The notes under the pieces: model-generated
What the model was told of the DNA's origin: nothing
Database searches by the model: none
What the model saw: only the letters and a program-made list of their open reading frames with translations
In this document: in pieces, positions 8,839 to 16,131 of the stretch
How the letters are laid out: every line of letters starts with the position of its first letter
Position numbering within the stretch: position 1 is the stretch's first letter
Assembly (NCBI GenBank): GCA_002863125.1
Contig: PKEB01000006.1
Coordinates: forward strand, 1 to 64,000
Reading direction: 5' to 3'
Source: Flavobacteriales bacterium
GTDB lineage: Bacteria; Bacteroidota; Bacteroidia; Flavobacteriales_D; Sanyastnellaceae
DNA length: 64,000 nt
Program-made: the position numbers and the translations under genes

Positions 8839-9345
8839 ATGAACGCCTACCTAACCCCATTAAAGGCTGCGGCCTTCGCCCTGTGCATCGCGCTTTTTGC
8901 ATGCAACGCTCCCACCGAATCCACCTTGCCCACTTCCAGCGGCTTCTCGCCTGAAGGCGGTCCCGTGTACTTCGGAAGCGAGGCTTCCGTGCAACTCGTC
9001 AAGGACATCGATGCCGCCTGGGCAGCCGAAGACATGGAACAGCTGGCTTCGTTTTTCGCCGATACCTGCGTCTTTGATTGGCACGATGGCAACCGCTACG
9101 AAGGACCAGAAGCGTTCATCGGTCGCATCATGGCCGACACCCTCGACCACGATTGGACATTCAACTGGGCGTATGCCGTTGACGCCAACTTGGAAGAGGC
9201 CGGAGATTGGGTCCACGCCGGATTTGACGTCAAGAGCACCCAAGACAGTGTACTCGTGGAGCACGCTTGGTTCCAAGAGTGGTACTACATCGAAGGAGGA
9301 AAGGTCCTCTACTGGTACAACATGAAGGGCACCCGGCCCAACTAG
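8839..9345 (+). CDS. Lipoprotein with NTF2/SnoaL-like fold
   Basis: A 168-residue probable lipoprotein. Residues 1-22 form a lipoprotein signal with lipobox LFAC. After a Ser/Pro-rich linker the segment from about residue 48 (VKDIDAAWAAEDMEQLASFFADTCVFD) through YYIEGGKVLYWYN has the order of helices and strands of the SnoaL-like/NTF2-like cone fold. Such domains may bind a small ligand or be enzymatic; no catalytic pair can be named with confidence. The stop codon overlaps the stop of the convergent gene at 9342 within a CTAG. Confidence 0.7.
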   Translation: MNAYLTPLKAAAFALCIALFACNAPTESTLPTSSGFSPEGGPVYFGSEASVQLVKDIDAAWAAEDMEQLASFFADTCVFDWHDGNRYEGPEAFIGRIMADTLDHDWTFNWAYAVDANLEEAGDWVHAGFDVKSTQDSVLVEHAWFQEWYYIEGGKVLYWYNMKGTRPN

Positions 9346-9644
9346 AGGACCACGGCCAACACGGCCCATCCAACCAAGAAGCCGCCAGCTACGAGTCCGC
9401 CCAGTGCGTGGATGAGTAGGCTGGCGCGCTTTTTTTCCAGCTGCTGCATTTTGACCAGCTGCGCCTTGGCGAGGTTGCGGAAATTCGCCTGTTTGCGCGC
9501 CGTATCGGCATCGCGCGAACGCCGCACAAAATCGTACACCAAGGCCCGGCATCGGTCGATGCTGCCTTGGAACGGGTCGTACTCCGCAAAGAGCACCCAT
9601 TGGATGGCGTGAAATACCAGCTTGATGCGTTGTTGTGCAGGCAT
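9342..9644 (-). CDS. Small single-pass membrane protein of unknown function
   Basis: A 100-residue protein that I do not recognise. Residues 1-70 are helical and rich in Arg, Lys and Gln, suggesting an amphipathic or coiled-coil segment. Residues 75-100 form one transmembrane helix rich in Gly, Ala and Val at the extreme C-terminus, which makes it tail-anchored with a cytoplasmic basic domain. The gene overlaps the convergent lipoprotein gene by 4 nt and lies 31 nt downstream of the dioxygenase gene on the same strand, so the two may be co-transcribed. Confidence 0.6.
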   Translation of the reverse strand: MPAQQRIKLVFHAIQWVLFAEYDPFQGSIDRCRALVYDFVRRSRDADTARKQANFRNLAKAQLVKMQQLEKKRASLLIHALGGLVAGGFLVGWAVLAVVL

Positions 9645-9675
9645 GCCTGCTTCAACGCAAAATCAGCCCGCAAGG

Positions 9676-10653
9676 TTACATCCGCGCGATGCGAAGAACC
9701 GCCACGCACCGGCCGCGCTCGGTCGTTGCCACAACCTGCACAACATACGACTGCGGACCATTCGGCAGATCGGCGCCGAGATCGAAGGTGTGCGCACCCG
9801 CCGGTAAATGCCCAAAGTCGCGTTCCCACACCCGCTTGCCGTTGAGGTCGAACACGGTCACGTGCACAGCCGCCGGCTGAAGCAATTCCAACGGCAAGGC
9901 AGTCGAGGCGGAAAACGGGTTGGGGTAATTGGCGCCCAACGCCATCACCTCTGCGGTGCGGCGTTCCTCGTAGCCGATGCCGACCGTGCCCTCGCCCTCT
10001 ACGGTCACTTCGTATTCGGAAACGTATTCGCCGTTGGCGGCGTCCCATTCGAGCGACGCCAATTGCAGGTCGTAGCCATCGCTGAACGCGAAGTCCTGTT
10101 CCGGCGTCAAGGGGTCCGGTCCTTCGGGGTACAGTTCGGCGTGGGTCTGCACCGCATCCACCACCGCTGCGTGCGGCCACGTCCACTGGGATACGGCGCT
10201 GTACTGCGTGCTAACGTGCACCTGGAAGTGCATGTGCGTCACGCGCCCTGGGTACCATCCCGGCACGATGGTAATGAATTCGCACTCCCCGTTTTCGTCG
10301 GTGATCTGGTAGCCGCGGCAGTACGTCAGCCCCTCTTCCGAGTTATACCCCGAGTAGTTACCGTCGCGATCGCAGTGCCAAATGTTGACGCGCACGCCCG
10401 GCATGGGCTGGCAGTTGCCCGCTCCGATGACGCGAACCTTTTGGCGCATCTGCACCCCGACCCGGTCTTCGCGAATGTCCTGGCGGAAAAAGTATTCATT
10501 GGCCGTCAAATCCAACGGAAAGGGGCCCGCGGTCTCGCTGGGCACCAGGATGCAATTGCTCCCGCCACCAGGAGGCGATTGGGCGTGGAGTTTGGGCACA
10601 AAAGGCAGCAGCGAAAGGCCGCCGAGGGATTTGAGGAAATGTCCGCGTTTCAC
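9676..10653 (-). CDS. Secreted intradiol ring-cleavage dioxygenase with T9SS sorting domain
   Basis: A 325-residue secreted protein starting with GTG at 10653. Residues 1-25 form a signal peptide ending HAQ. The dioxygenase domain resembles the protocatechuate 3,4-dioxygenase/catechol 1,2-dioxygenase family: ETAGPFPL, then GVRVNIWHCDRDGNYSGY, then PGWYPGRVTHMHFQV supply the Tyr, Tyr, His and His ligands of the non-haem Fe(III). After about residue 225 comes a linker and a T9SS type A sorting domain (NYPNPFSASTAL, then VFDLNGKRV). Intradiol dioxygenases are usually cytoplasmic, so an exported, sorted form would act on extracellular catechols, for example from algal phenolics. TACCTT lies 6 nt before the GTG. 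The gene is 16 nt from the upstream hydroxylase gene. Confidence 0.85.
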   Translation of the reverse strand: MKRGHFLKSLGGLSLLPFVPKLHAQSPPGGGSNCILVPSETAGPFPLDLTANEYFFRQDIREDRVGVQMRQKVRVIGAGNCQPMPGVRVNIWHCDRDGNYSGYNSEEGLTYCRGYQITDENGECEFITIVPGWYPGRVTHMHFQVHVSTQYSAVSQWTWPHAAVVDAVQTHAELYPEGPDPLTPEQDFAFSDGYDLQLASLEWDAANGEYVSEYEVTVEGEGTVGIGYEERRTAEVMALGANYPNPFSASTALPLELLQPAAVHVTVFDLNGKRVWERDFGHLPAGAHTFDLGADLPNGPQSYVVQVVATTERGRCVAVLRIARM

Positions 10654-10665
10654 GCAGACAAGGTA
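10654..10665 (-). promoter_or_regulatory. TAnnTT box 6 nt before the dioxygenase start
   Basis: TACCTT (10665-10660 on the minus strand), six bases, then GTG. It supports the GTG as the true start because no ATG gives a complete signal peptide. Confidence 0.4.
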
Positions 10666-10669
10666 GCGC

Positions 10670-11482
10670 CTACTTGCGCTCTTTGGTGCGGAAGGGCAGC
10701 GACATTTGGTAGGCCAAATCGTTCCCGCGGCTGTCGTCCGCCACGTCCAAGCCGTATTTCACCTCGGTGATATCCCCCTCCATGTACGTGCCGAACAGCC
10801 GGTCCCAGATGCTCAGCATGTTGCCGTAGTTGCGATTGGTCCACGGCGCCTCGAAGTGGTGATGGAATTTGTGCATGTTGGGCGTCACAAACACGTAGCT
10901 CATGACCCGCTCCAAACGCTCTGGCAGCTGCACGTTGGCGTGCGTCATGTAGGTGAAAAAGATGGTCAGCGTGCGGTAAAAAATGTAGTACGCAACAGGA
11001 GCTCCCGTCACCACCAAGGCGATGGCTGAAAACAGTTCCCGGAATATGAAATCAATCGGATGGTGCCGCGTGCCGGTGGTCACGTCCACGTGCGTATCGC
11101 TGTGGTGCACCATATGCAGGTTCCAGAGCAGCGGCAAATTATGCATGATGTAGTGAACACCATACTGGGCAATCAAGTCAAACAGCACAACGGTCGCCAG
11201 CAAACCCAGCCAAGCCGGCATCGCTACCCAGTGAACCAGTCCAATTCCCTCCAGCGCCGTCCACTGAACAATGCCCACGGCCAACGCGCTGAAGATGATG
11301 CTAATCAACATGGTCGTGCCCAATAAAGCCAGATTGGTCCGGGTGTGCCGCCAGCTTCTAAACCCGCCGGCAAACAGCGGACGGATGCCCTCGATAATGA
11401 CATTCAGGGTCATACAAATCATAATCCAGATTAATTTTTGCGAGGATGGCATCCCTTCAAAAAAGGCCAGAAACTGTTCCAT
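10670..11482 (-). CDS. Sterol desaturase/fatty acid hydroxylase family membrane protein
   Basis: A 270-residue integral membrane di-iron enzyme. Four or five hydrophobic helices surround the three His clusters of the superfamily: HYIMH (near residue 112), HMVHH (near 125) and HKFHHH (near 208), with an additional RHHP between the second and third. Members hydroxylate or desaturate sterols, carotenoids, fatty acids or sphingoid bases at the membrane. The substrate is not evident; carotenoid or lipid hydroxylation is typical for this phylum. The gene lies 16 nt upstream of the dioxygenase gene, so they may form a short operon. Confidence 0.88.
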   Translation of the reverse strand: MEQFLAFFEGMPSSQKLIWIMICMTLNVIIEGIRPLFAGGFRSWRHTRTNLALLGTTMLISIIFSALAVGIVQWTALEGIGLVHWVAMPAWLGLLATVVLFDLIAQYGVHYIMHNLPLLWNLHMVHHSDTHVDVTTGTRHHPIDFIFRELFSAIALVVTGAPVAYYIFYRTLTIFFTYMTHANVQLPERLERVMSYVFVTPNMHKFHHHFEAPWTNRNYGNMLSIWDRLFGTYMEGDITEVKYGLDVADDSRGNDLAYQMSLPFRTKERK

Positions 11483-11576
11483 AGGGGTTCATTTGACGTG
11501 TTCCCAAGGTAATCCGAAACCAGGTAATATGTTCGCCTGAATCCACGCGTGTGCTCCATTTCGTTACCTTTATAAT

Positions 11577-11821
11577 ATGTCACGCCTACGGCACTTATTG
11601 CAGCACTACTTCTCGTCACAGGCTTTAATGCTCAGTCTCCGTGCGATTGGTTCGACCACGACGGCGACGGCTTGATTGGCGGTAACACCATGTTGTACGC
11701 CTTGGGCAATTACGGCGTCGTCGGAGGCCCGATGGATCCTGATAGCTCGGGCGTGCAAGACCTGTCAGGCTTTCGTAAGAAGGGCACGGAACACCTCAGT
11801 TCACCCCCCAGCGGTCACTGA
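11577..11821 (+). pseudogene. Frameshifted remnant: signal peptide plus dockerin-like loop
   Basis: One reading frame (bases 11582-11821) encodes a signal-peptide-like stretch, TALIAALLLVTGFNAQ, followed by SPCDWFDHDGDGLIGG, TMLYALGNYG and a short polar tail. This is the same Cys plus DxDGDG plus LGNYG pattern as the C-terminal tags of the proteins at 1500, 3513 and 45903. The frame has no ATG, GTG or TTG start. An ATG at 11577, preceded by TACCTT at 11565-11570, lies one base out of frame, so a single inserted base would restore a complete small gene. It is either a decayed gene or an assembly error. The 3' end overlaps the gene at 11796. Confidence 0.55.
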
Positions 11822-12107
11822 CCAAGGTGCCCTCTCCCATGGACTCAATCGATTCACAAGCGTCCACCATGACTTCACGGGCGTTGGCCGCCTGCACCGG
11901 CAACTGAGCATTCACCAGGGCTTCCTTGCTCGGCCAAAGTGCGTGCGCCCAATACATGGTCTCCGATGCGCGGTACAACCGCGAGCCACCGCTGCCATTG
12001 GCCTTACGAATTTCATCGGTCACGGCTTCCCACGCTTCCTCAAAATCCGCTTGGCGATCGGGCTTGACTTGGAAGACGTACAACACGGCGTATTGAAATT
12101 CTTTCAT
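11796..12107 (-). CDS. Small ABM/dimeric alpha-beta-barrel protein
   Basis: A 103-residue protein starting MKEFQYAVLYVFQVKPD. The first strand, the helix DFEEAWEAVTDEIRKA, the GSRLYRA strand and the WAHALWPSKEAL segment match the antibiotic-biosynthesis-monooxygenase (ABM) or similar ferredoxin-like dimeric barrel fold. These proteins include cofactor-free oxygenases and haem-degrading enzymes, but many have no known role. The start at 12107 is preferred over an upstream in-frame extension that runs antisense through the neighbouring gene. TATGTTTG, an exact Bacteroidota -7 box, lies about 20 nt before the start on the minus strand. Confidence 0.7.
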   Translation of the reverse strand: MKEFQYAVLYVFQVKPDRQADFEEAWEAVTDEIRKANGSGGSRLYRASETMYWAHALWPSKEALVNAQLPVQAANAREVMVDACESIESMGEGTLVSDRWGVN

Positions 12108-12147
12108 GATGGGCGAAGTTTGTGGCACAAACATAGCACGCTCTACT

Positions 12148-12708
12148 ATGGCCCTCACACCCACCACCTCCATTCCGCTCGGTTTCCAAGCCCCGCCATT
12201 CACGCTTCCGGATGCCCGCACGGGTGACGCATTGAACAGCGGCGAGCTAATGCAAGGAGGACCGTCGGTGGTGGTGTTTATGTGCAATCACTGCCCGTTT
12301 GTGGTGCATTTGGTGGATTCGCTGGTCGATTTCGCCGCGGAGTACCAAGCGCGAGGTTTGAATTTCATCGCCATTTCGAGCAACGACGTGGAGAATTACC
12401 CCCAAGATGGCTTCGAGCAGATGCGCGAATTGGCGACCGAAAAAGACTTCACGTTCCCTTACCTCTACGACGAATCCCAGGACGTGGCGCGCTCCTACGA
12501 TGCGGCGTGCACGCCCGACTTCAGCGTGTTCGACGCCAATGGAAAGTGCGTGTATCGCGGTCAATATGATGGGTCACGGCCCAGCAACGATATACCCGTG
12601 AACGGTGAAGATTTGCGCCGCGTCTGCGATGCCCTGCTTGCCGGCGAATCAGTGCCAGCGGAAGGCCAAGTCCCGTCCATCGGGTGCAACATTAAGTGGA
12701 AGTCATGA
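12148..12708 (+). CDS. Thioredoxin-fold peroxiredoxin-like protein
   Basis: A 186-residue cytoplasmic redoxin of the AhpC/TSA-related group. FQAPPFTLPDARTG is the typical N-terminal strand. The redox motif is CNHCPFV (about residues 48-54), a CxxC with a Pro immediately after it, and CTPDFSVFDANG supplies the cis-Pro region. Proteins with the CNHCPFV motif are widespread and annotated as thioredoxin family; the physiological partner is unknown. The ATG at 12148 gives the family-typical N-terminus. The start region lies opposite the divergent gene ending at 12107. Confidence 0.85.
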   Translation: MALTPTTSIPLGFQAPPFTLPDARTGDALNSGELMQGGPSVVVFMCNHCPFVVHLVDSLVDFAAEYQARGLNFIAISSNDVENYPQDGFEQMRELATEKDFTFPYLYDESQDVARSYDAACTPDFSVFDANGKCVYRGQYDGSRPSNDIPVNGEDLRRVCDALLAGESVPAEGQVPSIGCNIKWKS

Positions 12709-12878
12709 GCGTGTAACGTGCAGGTTGTCAAATCGTTATTTCTCTGCCCATGGCAGGGTCAGACCCATGATCTTAGTCATTCATTAATAATAATTTGATG
12801 TCTATTCTGTTGGAAAATTGGTGCAATCACCCTGATAACCCTGTCCTGAGGAAATGGAATTTACGCTGTTGACCCTCC

Positions 12879-12886
12879 TAATTTTG
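12879..12886 (+). promoter_or_regulatory. Exact Bacteroidota -7 box upstream of the TonB receptor
   Basis: TAATTTTG fits TAnnTTTG exactly and lies 32 nt before the ATG at 12919, in the 210-bp gap after the thioredoxin gene. No clear TTG element is present at the expected distance upstream. The rest of the gap is AT-rich and shows nothing else. Confidence 0.5.
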
Positions 12887-12918
12887 GACCACTAAATCAT
12901 CAGATTCACATTTTGAGA

Positions 12919-15687
12919 ATGAGACACCTTATCCACCTCGCCCTAATAGGCGTTTTCTGCGCAACGGCCTCGATTTCGTTTGCACAAATCACAGGTAGAG
13001 TCACCGACGCCTCCACAGGCGGCGCACTGCCTGGAGCAACTGTAATGGTCGAAGGCAGCGGCAGCGGTGTCGCCACCGGACCCGACGGCACGTTTAGCCT
13101 GAATGGAGCAGCTGACGGTAACATCGTCGTCTCCTTCATCGGCTACGAAACCCGGACCCTCGCTGCGAAAACAGACATGGGCAGCATCAGCCTTGAACCC
13201 AAGGCTCTTGGCTTGGGCGCAGCGTCCATCATCGCCAACGTCGTGGACATCGCGATCGCACGGGAAACGCCGGTAGCGGTATCAACCATCTCCCCTGCGG
13301 AAATCGCGCAGAAGGTGGGCAACATGGAATTCCCGGAAATCATGAACCGCACGCCCGGTGTGTACGCCACGAAACAAGGCGGTGGTTATGGCGACTCGCG
13401 CATCAGCCTCCGCGGTTTTGACCAGCGCAATACGTCATTCCTAATCAACGGCCAGCCGGTCAATGACATGGAAAACGGCTGGGTATACTGGTCAAACTGG
13501 CAAGGCTTGACAGACGTAGCTTCCGGCATCCAAATCCAGCGTGGCTTGGGTGCTTCTCGATTGGCGGTTCCATCAGTAGGTGGTACCGTTTCTATTTTCA
13601 CCAAAGCGGCGCAGATGGAGCAGGGCGGTTCGATTTCAGAAACCATTGGTAACGACGGTTACATGAAGACATCAATCAGCTACAACACCGGCAAAAACGA
13701 CAACGGATGGGCTTCTTCTTTCTTGCTCAGTCAATGGTCCGGCGAAGGCTACGTCAACAATACCCAAGGCGCAGGTTGGACCTACTTCGCAGCCATCGGC
13801 TATGAACCAGAAGGCTCTAAGCACGCCATGAACTTGAGCGTTTTGGGCGCCGGACAATGGCACCACCAGCGTGATGTTGAGGTCAGCATCCGCGACTACG
13901 ACTATTTCGGTGAAGGCGGTCAGGAACTCAACGACGGCAAAATCGATCGCCGCTGGAACAGCAATGGCGGCATGCTCGACGGAGCGGAATTCAGCATGCG
14001 CCGCAACTTCTACAACAAGCCGCTGGCGACGTTTAATTGGGATTGGACCATCACGGAGAACTTAACGTTGAACACGTCGCTGTACGGTTCAGCCGGTCGT
14101 GGTGGCGGAACAGGACCACGCGGTCGCAACTATGATGTCCTTCCTTACCAACAGGATTTGTACTCCTTCATGGTCGAGGACAGCACGACGCAGTTCCGTA
14201 CGGAAGACGGCCGAGTCAATTATGACGCCATCATCGCGGACAACCAAGCCGGTGCTACTCCGCACGACGGGAGCGTCAATGGCAACTACGAGGGTGCACT
14301 CATCGGTTCCAACCAGTGGGGCATTGAGGCCGACACTTCTGGAACGATTTACACTGGAGGTGGCATGATTCGCCGCGCGTCCATGAACTCACACGACTGG
14401 GTTGGCGCCATCTCCAATTTGGAGTACAACTCAGGCAACTTGCGGGTTTCTGCAGGTATTGACTTGCGTCGCTACAAGGGGTACCACTACCGCGCCTTGA
14501 ACCACTTGATGGGCTTTGATGCATACTACTCAGGTGGCAATCGCAATAACAACGGCCAGATCATCGAGACGACCATCGAAGCGAGCCCGTTCAACAACAC
14601 CAGCCTCAACGGTCCGAAGATCGACTACTACAACGTGGGCAACGTCAACTGGGCTGGCTTGAACGGTTTGGCGGAATACAAGGCCGACGGCTTCACAGCG
14701 GTTGTTCAAGCCGGTCTCTCTGCTCAGACCTACCAGCGCGAAGACTACTTCGACCAGCCCGGCAATGCCATATCTGAAATTGCCACACGCAACGGTGGTT
14801 ACGTAAAGGGCGGCGCGAACTACAACATCGATGAATCATCCAACGTATTCTTCAACGCCGGATTGATCTCGCGTCAACCGAATTTCGACGGCATCTTCCC
14901 AGGCTACGCCAACAACATCAACGAGGACCTCGAAAACGAGGAAATCCAATCGTTGGAATTGGGCTACGGCTGCGTCGGCGACAAGGTGACCGTTAACGCA
15001 AACGTGTACTCCACCAACTGGGGTAATCGCTTCATCTCTCAAGGCGTGGGCATCGTTGTAAACGATTCCGTGACCGTAGACGGCTCTGCGCAGTTCAGTG
15101 GCATCAACGTTCAGCACACCGGCTTCGAATTGGAAATGAACTACTACCCCATGGACGGCTTGAAGGTCATCGGCATGCTCTCTTTGGGTGACTGGCGCTA
15201 CACCTCCAACTTCGAGGCGGCTGTATTCGATGACCAAAACAATCCCGTTGCTGGTCAAGAGTTCACCCTCTACACCGAAGGTGAAAAGGTGGGTGACGCT
15301 GCTCAGACGGTCGCCAACCTCGGCCTGGATTACCAGATCAACCCCATGATTTCTGTGGACTTGGGTGCACGCTACGTCGACAACCTCTACGCCGACTACA
15401 GCATCGCAAACTCGGCGTTCTTGAGCGAGGACAACCTCGGTGCAGTGAAGCTGCCATCGTACAGCCTCATCGACCTCGGAACCACTGCGCGTTTCGAGTT
15501 GATGGGCATGGACGCTAGCTTCCGCATCAACGTCAACAACTTGCTCGATACCGAGTACATCGCGGAATCAAACTCGAACATCCACGCGGAAGACGGCTCC
15601 GACACCTGGAACGGTGTGGACACCCGCAACTTCGTGTGGTTCGGTTTCGGCCGCACATGGAACGCTTCTTTGAAGTTTAACTTCTAA
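12919..15687 (+). CDS. TonB-dependent receptor with N-terminal carboxypeptidase-regulatory-like domain
   Basis: A 922-residue outer-membrane receptor. Signal peptide to about residue 22 (SFAQ), then a CarboxypepD_reg-like domain (GRVTDASTGGALPGATV), a plug domain (MNRTPGVYATK, then DSRISLRGFDQRN) and a beta-barrel that ends with the aromatic WNASLKFNF outer-membrane signal. It lacks the typical SusC signatures and has no SusD partner beside it, so it is more like a siderophore or small-molecule receptor than a glycan importer. The ATG at 12919 is preferred to TTG at 12913. A strong hairpin terminator follows at 15709, so the gene is a single transcription unit. Confidence 0.88.
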   Translation: MRHLIHLALIGVFCATASISFAQITGRVTDASTGGALPGATVMVEGSGSGVATGPDGTFSLNGAADGNIVVSFIGYETRTLAAKTDMGSISLEPKALGLGAASIIANVVDIAIARETPVAVSTISPAEIAQKVGNMEFPEIMNRTPGVYATKQGGGYGDSRISLRGFDQRNTSFLINGQPVNDMENGWVYWSNWQGLTDVASGIQIQRGLGASRLAVPSVGGTVSIFTKAAQMEQGGSISETIGNDGYMKTSISYNTGKNDNGWASSFLLSQWSGEGYVNNTQGAGWTYFAAIGYEPEGSKHAMNLSVLGAGQWHHQRDVEVSIRDYDYFGEGGQELNDGKIDRRWNSNGGMLDGAEFSMRRNFYNKPLATFNWDWTITENLTLNTSLYGSAGRGGGTGPRGRNYDVLPYQQDLYSFMVEDSTTQFRTEDGRVNYDAIIADNQAGATPHDGSVNGNYEGALIGSNQWGIEADTSGTIYTGGGMIRRASMNSHDWVGAISNLEYNSGNLRVSAGIDLRRYKGYHYRALNHLMGFDAYYSGGNRNNNGQIIETTIEASPFNNTSLNGPKIDYYNVGNVNWAGLNGLAEYKADGFTAVVQAGLSAQTYQREDYFDQPGNAISEIATRNGGYVKGGANYNIDESSNVFFNAGLISRQPNFDGIFPGYANNINEDLENEEIQSLELGYGCVGDKVTVNANVYSTNWGNRFISQGVGIVVNDSVTVDGSAQFSGINVQHTGFELEMNYYPMDGLKVIGMLSLGDWRYTSNFEAAVFDDQNNPVAGQEFTLYTEGEKVGDAAQTVANLGLDYQINPMISVDLGARYVDNLYADYSIANSAFLSEDNLGAVKLPSYSLIDLGTTARFELMGMDASFRINVNNLLDTEYIAESNSNIHAEDGSDTWNGVDTRNFVWFGFGRTWNASLKFNF

Positions 15688-15708
15688 GATTTCGTACAAC
15701 ATTTTGGA

Positions 15709-15737
15709 AACGGGAGGCTTCGGTCTCCCGTTTTTTT
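15709..15737 (+). terminator. Intrinsic terminator after the TonB receptor
   Basis: AACGGGAG (15709-15716) pairs perfectly with CTCCCGTT (15725-15732) around an 8-nt loop, followed by a T-run to 15737. It lies 21 nt after the receptor stop codon. Confidence 0.9.
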
Positions 15738-15743
15738 GTGCTG

Positions 15744-15755
15744 TATTTTTAGGGC
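15744..15755 (+). promoter_or_regulatory. TAnnTT box 6 nt before the small lipoprotein start
   Basis: TATTTT (15744-15749), six bases, then ATG at 15756. It sits directly after the preceding terminator, so a 5' UTR longer than a few bases is unlikely. Confidence 0.45.
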
Positions 15756-16046
15756 ATGAAGCATGTGATGATGTGGGCGGCAGCCACGGTATTCCTATTA
15801 AGTTGTGGAGAAAGCGAACCCGATTTTTCAGGCAAAGACTTTTCGCAGGAATTCAAAGAGGGCTACGTCAAGAGTTGCCAAACGCAAGCCCGCGGCATGA
15901 GCGCATCAGACGCCAAAAAATACTGCAAGTGCTCCCTGAACCAGCTAATGACGTTTTGGGACAGCGAGGAAGCGGCAGGGTTGGACATGCAAGGCATGGC
16001 TCCGTACGAGATTCAGCGGATCCTCGTCACTCCATGCATGAAATAA
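15756..16046 (+). CDS. Small Cys-containing lipoprotein
   Basis: A 96-residue protein of unknown function. The N-terminus MKHVMMWAAATVFLLSCGE is a lipoprotein signal with lipobox LLSC. The mature part contains four further Cys residues (in VKSCQTQ, KYCKCSL and VTPCMK) and is mainly helical, so two disulfides are possible. Small helical lipoproteins with a SCxxxA...YCxC pattern recur in Flavobacteriia, but I cannot assign a role. It lies between the receptor terminator and the deiodinase-like gene. Confidence 0.7.
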   Translation: MKHVMMWAAATVFLLSCGESEPDFSGKDFSQEFKEGYVKSCQTQARGMSASDAKKYCKCSLNQLMTFWDSEEAAGLDMQGMAPYEIQRILVTPCMK

Positions 16047-16131
16047 GCGGGGTCGCTTAACATTTTTCTGTCCTCTCATACGAACCTTTTCGGAGGTTGA
16101 TTGGTCATCTGTGTGCAAGATGTTTGAAACC

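Noticed and set aside
12742-12756. CTGCC/GGCAG small hairpin after the thioredoxin gene
   Set aside because: Only 5 bp of stem with a 3-nt loop and no T-run; too weak to call a terminator.
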